DNA of 64,000 bases from Hydractinia symbiolongicarpus (Eukaryota > Cnidaria > Hydrozoa > Anthoathecata > Hydractiniidae): NCBI RefSeq assembly GCF_029227915.1, contig NC_079888.1:6815001-6879000 (forward strand), written 5' to 3'. Positions 57,901 to 64,000 of the stretch are shown here, in pieces. Both the position numbers and the translations under genes were made by a program. Under the pieces are notes generated by a model, which did no database searches, was not told the DNA's origin, and worked only from the letters and a program-made list of their open reading frames with translations. The stretch's first letter is position 1. The number at the start of each line of letters is the position of its first letter.

Positions 57901-60900
57901 ATGGTGTTTGGCTAGCTACAACAAAATTCTAAATCAATATTTCTTATGCTAAGTGCAGTTAGTAGGTAGTGACACCTTTTATTAGTGTCATGAAAACTTA
58001 CTCCACAAAATAGAATTGCTGAGTAATTTTTTTAGCTGGACATGGTAACAACAGGCTGTTTTTCCCGTCTTCTTATTTAAACTGAAGTTTTTTTGAAAAG
58101 GGTATTACGCCTAAACACATTGACGACACAGTTTACCTTTACTAACCGCTCAGTCCAGTGTTAATGATGGCTGTTTTCTGAGTTTCTGTTTATCCCAAGT
58201 TACGATAAAGTTTTTTTTTTAAAAAAAGGGTATTATGCCTATATGGATATGTGTCATTGTTTGCCTGTACTAATCCCTCAGTCCAGAGTATGTTTGAACT
58301 TTTAGCTGTGAAAAATAAAAAAGGTTGGCCAACTGTTTTTGCTATAACAGGGGAGCAATGAGTTGTAAACTGTGTTTTTATTTCAGCTAAGATTGTGAAA
58401 AGTTATATTTTTAAAAATATATTACACTGGAAGGATCATAATGTTGTGTGCCTATTTTTAAAAACACCATAATGTTTTACGCCTCACTCAATTTATGACA
58501 TACTATACTACAGCACTTCACCTAAATGTGTGGCACAGTTTACACTTCATATTAATCGCTCTTTCAGGCGTTCAACACCAGGTAACACAGTTACTTGTGG
58601 CTTAACTCGGCATTTTGACTCCAGGTTCCCTGGCTGGTCATCATCTTTATCATCATCATCATTCTTGGCTTAACTTCCGTTTTCCATGCTAGCATGAGTT
58701 GGACGGGGTATACTAATGACCCTCTTCCAATCTGATCTAGACTGTGTTAGATCTAAACTCAACTTCCTCTGTATCAAGTCTGTCCTTATAACCTTTTGCC
58801 AAGTCTTTCTTGACCTGCCTCTGGGCTTTGCCCCAGGAACTATCAAGTCTCTACACTTTCTTACCCAACTATCCTCCTTCATTCTTTCCAAGTGCCAATT
58901 CAATCCTCTTATCTGGATAACATCTTTAATTATACGGATACTTAGCCTGCTTCTTAGCTCATCTGAACCCTTTCTGTCTGTCAGACTGGCATTACACATC
59001 CACCTAACCATTCTCATATCATTCCTTTCTAAACGGTCAAGATCTTCCTGCTTCATTGCCAATGTCTCACTACCGTACAACATAACACTTCTTACACAGG
59101 CCTCATACAACCTACCTTTTACCTCAATTGACAAGACTCAGTCAACAAAGGAAGTAACTTTTTCCAAGCAGAACCTATCCTGCAAGTAACACTTCTTCCA
59201 ACACCCCCTTCACTGCCCAACATATCACCTAAGTAACAGAAGTTCTCAACTATCTCTAACGAGCCACTGTTGTACATCATTAAAGCTGGAAATACTTCAT
59301 TCTCTAAAATCTCACCTTTGCGATGCTTGCATACAAACTGAATGTCAGCTCTTAACCTCCCACCAATACTACTGCACTTCTATGTACCCAATGCGTGCAA
59401 GTCTGACAAAAAATTGAGTTACTACCAACCCCTTTCCTGCAAACTCCACAAACCACTTTCCAACTACAAGGTCACACTTATCTGGAATGCTACTAATCAT
59501 GACTTTAGACTTTGCTATGTTCACCCTAGTCTAAATATTAATACCACGGAATCGCATTTTGGATTTAGTCTCTATTGTTAATTCTAAACCGATGAACGAT
59601 CTAACGTTATGGTCAAACTTAGATATCTTAAACTTGATAAAGATTTTAGTCATGTCACAGGTATAATAAAACATTTCCAAAATATCGCTACACCACAAGC
59701 AATGATATTTAATAAATGGATATGCTAAAACGACTTCGTTTTTTTCTGATGAATGTTAAGTGTAGTGCTGTATTGTTAAAGTATTAATTTTCACAAATCA
59801 TGTTTTCGTTTGTAAGATGGGAAAGCTCGAGGAATTTACGAAGGTTTCTGCACTTAAAATAGCTTGTAGTTCATTAGCTTACAGATCATTAAGAACGAGA
59901 AAAAATGCAAAAATGATGCATTTTTGTGAAATTGGGTCTACTAACGTGAAGAATAACATGAAGACAGAGCCAAAATAGGTGGAGAATGAAATAATGGATG
60001 CATAAAAACGAATGAATAACATACAAGACGTATTATAATCTCAAAATTTTATATTAATGTCATGGGGAAGAAGACTTTACTAGAAACGTTTTATAATTTT
60101 AGATATTTGTTTTATAATGTTTCAGTGCAAATTGTGGACAGATGACATTTCTAACTACTTTTTATACGAAATTATATTCTCTTTTTTTTAGTATTCAAGT
60201 TTTGTCAGTGGCTTGTGGAGCATTACATACAATAGCATTGTGTCAAGAAGGAGTAAGCATGTTTTTATCAACCCTTTTTTATCAGACTACTGACTTAGCA
60301 GTTACCTTATCGAAGTTTTTTAAGAATTTCTCATTATACACAAGCCAAGATGGCGATATTCAGAATCGTTTTTATTTCGGTTTAGGTATTTGCATGGGGG
60401 TCAAATAAACATGGACAGGTTAGTTTAAGTATCTTTGTTGCCTGTGTCCAAGTCATGAGATATTTTTCCCCGTTATGAATGTATTCCCCGTTATGAATGT
60501 AGGAGCAGTGCTTGGTTGGTGAATTTCAACCTATGGTAAGAACGGTATTTAATCTCAATTCCTCCTTCATTAAATTTTAGCTTGGTGTTGGGGATACACG
60601 AAAACGAAGTCGACCTGTCTTATTATCTGATCTGAGCAGTAAACAAGTCAATTCTATTGTATGTGGGCAATACCACTCCTTAGCTGTAACAACAGATTAC
60701 AAAGCCTTTTCATGGGGATGGGGTGTGCATGGCCAACTTGGTTTAAAATGCAATGAAAACCAAGTCACACCACAGTTTATTCATCTACTTAAAGGTCATC
60801 GAGTTATTCAAATAGCTGGCGGTTACGCCCATTCAGCAGTTTTAACTAGCAGAGTAAGTTTTGTTTACTTTCTTCCATGGTAACGCACTTTCTTCTTTCA

Positions 60901-63900
60901 TAATAACACAAGATTGCAATGGCAACAAAACAAAACCAGATAATCCCAAAAAAATAATATAAATAATTAACAATTATTGACATTATTTTAAATTTTTTTT
61001 TTCTGTTCAGGGTCAAGTGTTTACATTTGGTGCTGGTATGTGTTTATTTCCTGTAACATGATGATATACAAATCTTGTCATAAATAATACGTTCTAGTAT
61101 TGAGCTCTCTCTCTGTCTCAGCTAATAAATTATAGATTTCACCAACCAATAGTGTTACACATTTTTTTATTTAAGGTTTATATGGTCAACTTGGTATAGG
61201 TGTAAATACTAAAAGGACTACACCACAGCTAGTAGAGTCTTTGGCGCATGATTCTATTTATTTGATCGCATGTGGATCATTTGAAACTGTGAGTGGTCGA
61301 AACAGAGTTTTGATAATTTTCATCCGCCTTGTGGTTTTCGATATAAATTCTCTTATTCCATGTACTAACAATTACTGGTATTGTGCTTTAAGTGATTTGT
61401 ATTTAACATTGGTACACTTTATGTGTTATATGCCCCATTTGTATGTATGACTGTTCAATTCTTAAACTGGAAAGGATTGAAATAAAAAGAAAGTCTCACA
61501 ATATGAAGTTATCATGTAGCACAACATTACACTTTTCAGCTAGCTGTTTCTGAAGACCAAACAATTTTCTGTTGGGGAAGAAATTATCATCAATTCCATA
61601 TTTGTGGTGTAAGCATTTTTGTAATCCTTTATTTTGCTGGACATGTCTTTGTCATTAAAGCTCATGCTGTGTAGATAAACGAATAAGGCGTTATGGTCTA
61701 TAGAGTGATCCATGTGGGGAGGTATAGTATTTTATGCCGAAAAAACTCTCTACAATGGAGCATATTCGATTTTTTTTATACACACTAATCTTTATATGGT
61801 GCTTTCTTCCCATGTGGCGTTTTAACAATTCATGTCATTAAGGTGTTTTTCTTTCTAGAAAGCTGAAAGTGCAAGTTATGGACGTCAAATGGCGAGCAAC
61901 ACAACAGATATTAGTCATCGTTATCTTCCAGAAGATTTACCTTTCAAATTGCAACAACCTATTATCCAGGTCTCCATTGTTTCCATCACATATTACAATA
62001 TTCAGTTTTAAGTGGATCTCAGTAATTCATAACAAGGTCCACTCAAATGTATCTGTTGTTGTCTTTTGATCTCAGACCCTTAAAATGACTTCTGATATAG
62101 TGTGACTATCAGTGTTTTTGACTTAAATTGACCATAGTCCCCTTGCCCCCCAGTCCCCTTGCCCCCAGTCCTCTTGGGACTGCTGTAAAGAGATGTAGTT
62201 TGCAATACATAGTGAGAAAAAATGAACCCACCTAATCTTGCAATCTTTGTAAGGCGCAAAACTGACCGACTTTTTTACTTTCTTAAAGGATGAGTCATTT
62301 TCTATTTTTAGTTGATTTGTGGTAATTGGCATTACATGGCATTGACGTCAATGAATTATGTGTACACGTGGGGATGCAATGACTGTGGACAATTAGGACA
62401 CTACAATAAAATTGAACAGGTATTTTTTTGGTGTACTCCATGCTGCTATGGGAACAGTTGCCAAGTTCATGCAAATTTTCTTGTTGTTGAATTTACTTAT
62501 TTTAACCCACAAAGGACGATTGAAAACATCCCTTTTTCAGATTGATACATAGGACGGGACCTAGATGATTCGCATTTGGTACCTTTTGGCAGCCCAATTC
62601 ATTCTCTTCCCAAAACCTGCGGAGGACTTTTCATGGCAACCTACTCCTAAAGTGTACGGGTGTTCAACGCTATTTTTGCCTGTTTCTGCATGCATATTTG
62701 CTGGACCTGTTTTTTTAGGGTTAATAAAATATCGAAGAAAACTTTTTTTAATATACTATATGACACTAGAAACATCTTAGTTGAATATTTGTCTATTAAA
62801 TGACGTACTCGTTGGATCGCTTTATTGTGCTTATATTTTTGATATGGTTGCTCCTTCATTTAGCCCGCCCCTCGTCTTGTGAAAGCATTATCTCGTCGAT
62901 CTGTTGTTGGTGTTGCAGCTGGTAGTGAATTTTCGCTGTGTGTAGATAGCGAAGATCAAGTGTTAGCATGGGGAAGATCAGATGGTGGCTTGGTAAGTTT
63001 TTTGTTCCAAATACCTTTTCACTTGAAATAAGCTATCCGCTTGTATCGCTAACATATTGCGTGTGTTGCTAACATATTGCATGTGTTGCTAACATATTAC
63101 ATGTGTCGCTATCATATTGCGTGTGTCGCTAACATATTTCGTGTGTCGCTAACATATTGCGTGTGTCGCTAACATATTGCGTGTGTCGCTAACATATTGC
63201 ATATATTGCTAACACAGTGTGTGTATCGCTAACATATTGCGTGTGTCGCTAACATTTTGCGTGTGTCACTAACATATTGCGTGTGTCGCTAACATATTGC
63301 GTGTGTCGCTAACATATTGCGTGTGTCGCTAACATATTGCGTGCGTCGTTAACATATTGCGTGCGTCGCTAATATATTGCATATATCGCTAACATAGTGT
63401 GTGTATCACTAACATACTTGTGTCGCTAACATATTGTAGTGTGTTCGTTTGTGACTTGCAGTCCAGTTGAGTGTTGATTGTATTCCACTCACTAAGCAGT
63501 ATGTTAGCGATGCACCAAGCAGCTTTACTTTTATTTCATCAAACGGATATACTCGCCCGTTAAGATCGGAGGATCGATCAGGTCAGTAAAAAATGCTTAC
63601 ACGGATGTCCCATAATATATTTTTGACATGTTATACTGAAGTGAAAATTTCATTTCGTTGCATTTGTATTTGAGATAAACAATAAGGATGGGAATAATAT
63701 TTTCAGATATTTCTTTGTCGTTAATGAAACTGTATATTCGGTATTCGTGTTGTTTGAGAAAATCTTGTCTTATTAAAAAATTTTGACAGAAGGTTACAAG
63801 GGACTAATTTTTTTTAAAAAAGAAGTACTTTATATGATAAGCCTCTGCTAACTGATTATTAAAAATTTCCTTTTTAAGATTGGAATTGAGAACGATGCTG

Positions 63901-64000
63901 CACCCACCACCTCGGTAGCAAGACGATCTGTCTTCTCCGTGTTGGCACCAACACCAGTTCCGGGTCTGCCTATACATTTTGATCAAGTCAGTGTTGACTC
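42981..64000 (+). CDS. Large RCC1-repeat protein, claret/GLO-4-like, 5' to near 3' (35 exons seen)
   Basis: Exons: 42981-43134, 43432-43506, 43581-43665 (or 43648), 44058-44199, 44305-44386, 45833-45900, 46008-46130, 46444-46641, 48283-48486, 49419-49481, 49726-49928, 50392-50497, 50739-50807, 51401-51475, 51633-51716, 52520-52575, 52997-53093, 53498-53624, 54114-54169, 54319-54470, 54858-54903, 55375-55475, 55888-55948, 56066-56199, 56852-56926, 60192-60252, 60386-60418, 60581-60853, 61012-61036, 61176-61288, 61540-61608, 61859-61969, 62312-62419, 62864-62992, 63879 to the edge. Phases fit throughout, except one uncertain donor. About 1226 codons. Propeller-like strands ('VGIVGTESGELIFLDI') come first, then a helical middle ('EKEIQTAVKFYNRSKCPAIK', 'DEQLAMDLLASYGLIDNLFE'), then RCC1 repeats ('LYTWGRASFGRLGHGD', 'FAWGSNKHGQLGVGD', 'YTWGCNDCGQLGHY'). 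Claret and GLO-4 are RCC1-type Rab32/38-group exchange factors for lysosome-related organelles; the assignment here is from architecture and is moderately sure. Confidence 0.8.
47745..47899 (+). other. Unassigned open segment inside an intron of the RCC1 gene
   Basis: After CCAAACAG a frame reads 'RPDVYITAVSVAIHDSLNGH' and 'PTYIKRKDHKVLVKRFVEEL' to a TAG at 47896-47898. A second frame just after it reads 'ERMYPKLVDFNMLPVKTQDA' to a TGA. AATAAA follows at about 48069. It does not fit the phase of the neighbouring exons (46444-46641 joins 48283 directly). It could be a processed pseudogene or transposon fragment; I do not recognise the family. Confidence 0.35.
51250..51385. repeat. CCCGTGGA-family copy in an intron
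   Basis: 'CCATGGAAAATTCACGGGTT' then 'CGCCCGTCC', 'GCGTGCTTCTCGCT' and 'GACAGACAGACAGACG', ending just before the exon at 51401. The GACA run is the minus-strand view of the (GTCT) run at 3640. Confidence 0.6.
51741..52465. mobile_element. Non-autonomous DNA transposon with 14-bp inverted ends
   Basis: Left end ACAGGGTTCAGACA (51741-51754), right end TGTCTGAACCCTGT (52452-52465), perfect inverted copies. Possible 4-bp target duplication ATAA on both sides. Subterminal parts are also inverted and rich in GGGAAA/TTTCCC. It is 725 bp with no transposase, and sits in the intron after exon 51633-51716. Confidence 0.8.
52740..52960 (-). mobile_element. tRNA-derived SINE
   Basis: On the minus strand the head reads 'GGCGGAGATGGTGTAGTGGC' (A box TGGTGTAGTGG) and 'TAGGTTTGAGTCCCCACTTA' (B box GGTTTGAGTCC), then a body 'GTGTTGTCAGACCATTTGGT'. 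It ends just upstream of the exon at 52997. The head could derive from a tRNA with a TGTAA-containing anticodon arm, but the fold is decayed. Confidence 0.75.
56293..56629. mobile_element. Foldback MITE with about 150-bp inverted arms
   Basis: It starts 'CTTAAAGGGAACCCAAGGTA' and ends with the inverted copy 'TACCTTGGGTTCCCTTTAAG'. The arms also share 'AAAATGATGTTGGACTTATA' facing 'TATAAGTCCAACATCATTTT' and TTTAAATTTTTTAAAAAGC. The loop is only about 30 bp. Same family as 30725-31001 and 41041-41320, but those copies have a different second half. It lies in the intron before exon 56852. Confidence 0.9.
58080..58290. repeat. Diverged tandem repeat, unit about 120 bp
   Basis: 'GGGTATTACGCCTAAACACA' ... 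'AACCGCTCAGTCCAGTGTTA' is followed by 'GGGTATTATGCCTATATGGA' ... 'AATCCCTCAGTCCAGAGTAT'. A weaker third copy may follow near 58480 ('TTTTACGCCTCACTC'). Confidence 0.55.
58640..59540 (-). pseudogene. LINE (non-LTR retrotransposon) 3' part, frameshifted
   Basis: The 154-codon frame 59134-58670 has 'LYEACVRSVMLYGSETLAMK', 'LERNDMRMVRWMCNASLTDR', 'RGLNWHLERMKEDSWVRKCR' and 'RGRSRKTWQKVIRTDL', the end region of many invertebrate LINE polymerases. Upstream, over other frames, come 'RVNIAKSKVMIS', a Cys-rich piece matching the known 'CGVC.KGVG.NSI.C..C..WVH' finger, and 'VENFCYLGDML'. The 3' end is an (ATG)n run at 58643-58660 on the minus strand. It is 5'-truncated and broken, and sits in the 3.3-kb intron 56927-60191 of the RCC1 gene, antisense to it. 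Confidence 0.8.
63040..63437. repeat. 18-bp minisatellite GTGTCGCTAACATATTGC, about 22 copies
   Basis: The 18-bp unit repeats in register with few variants (GCGTCGC, GTATCGC, ATATCGC; TTGC, TTAC or TTTC ends). It ends just before a pyrimidine tract and TTGCAG at about 63461. Located in the last visible intron of the RCC1 gene, between exons ending at 62992 and starting at 63879. Confidence 0.95.

Noticed and set aside
63040-63437. CRISPR-like array
   Set aside because: The 18-bp units are contiguous with no spacers; it is a minisatellite in an animal intron.
63449-63590. Possible extra exon of the RCC1 gene, 'LSVDCIPLTKQYVSDAPSSF' onwards
   Set aside because: It has an acceptor-like TCCAG and a GTCAGT donor, but its end phase does not fit the next exon at 63879, which joins 62992 in phase; kept out without transcript evidence.

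Overview
The window is animal nuclear DNA. It is AT-rich, the genes are split by many short GT-AG introns, and DNA transposons, SINE-like and LINE-like copies, a Copia retrotransposon and minisatellites fill the spaces between and inside genes. The families seen (mu-class GST, rolling stone-like membrane protein, CHK/EcKinase-like protein, a claret/GLO-4-type RCC1 protein, a short-LTR Copia) fit an aquatic invertebrate. A cnidarian is my best guess, but the sequence alone does not prove it. All exon structures below were read by eye from reading-frame continuity plus AG/GT splice signals.

Layout. 1-2131 (+): 3' part of a gene for a Lys/Glu-rich protein with a 37-residue tandem repeat. 5455-8483 (-): two-exon rolling stone-like membrane protein. 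8.5-13.2 kb: no gene, with a SINE, local duplications and a minisatellite. 13254-17240 (-) and 21183-25593 (-): two tandem mu-class glutathione S-transferase genes, each with 11 exons of identical lengths, coding for 221-residue enzymes about 88% identical. A 2.2-kb foldback element with about 850-bp arms lies between them. 27235-29066: decayed PIF/Harbinger transposon with remnants of both of its genes. 29234-30376 (-): intronless CHK-kinase-like (EcKinase) gene. 30.4-35.0 kb: SINE, MITE, Harbinger and LINE fragments. 35047-39760 (-): complete Copia retrotransposon with identical 109-bp LTRs and a perfect 5-bp target duplication, inserted at the edge of a hairpin-type repeat. 39.8-42.9 kb: repeats. 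42981 to the window end (+): a gene of at least 35 exons for a large protein with an N-terminal propeller-like region, a helical solenoid-like middle and C-terminal RCC1 repeats. It runs off the right edge.

The genes do not form one pathway. The two GSTs are a recent local expansion of a detoxification gene. The RCC1 protein is probably a Rab exchange factor of lysosome-related organelle biogenesis, by analogy with Drosophila claret and C. elegans GLO-4. The most informative sites are the GST pair with its foldback spacer, the intact Copia element whose gag start codon lies inside the tRNA primer-binding site, and the RCC1 fusion gene.
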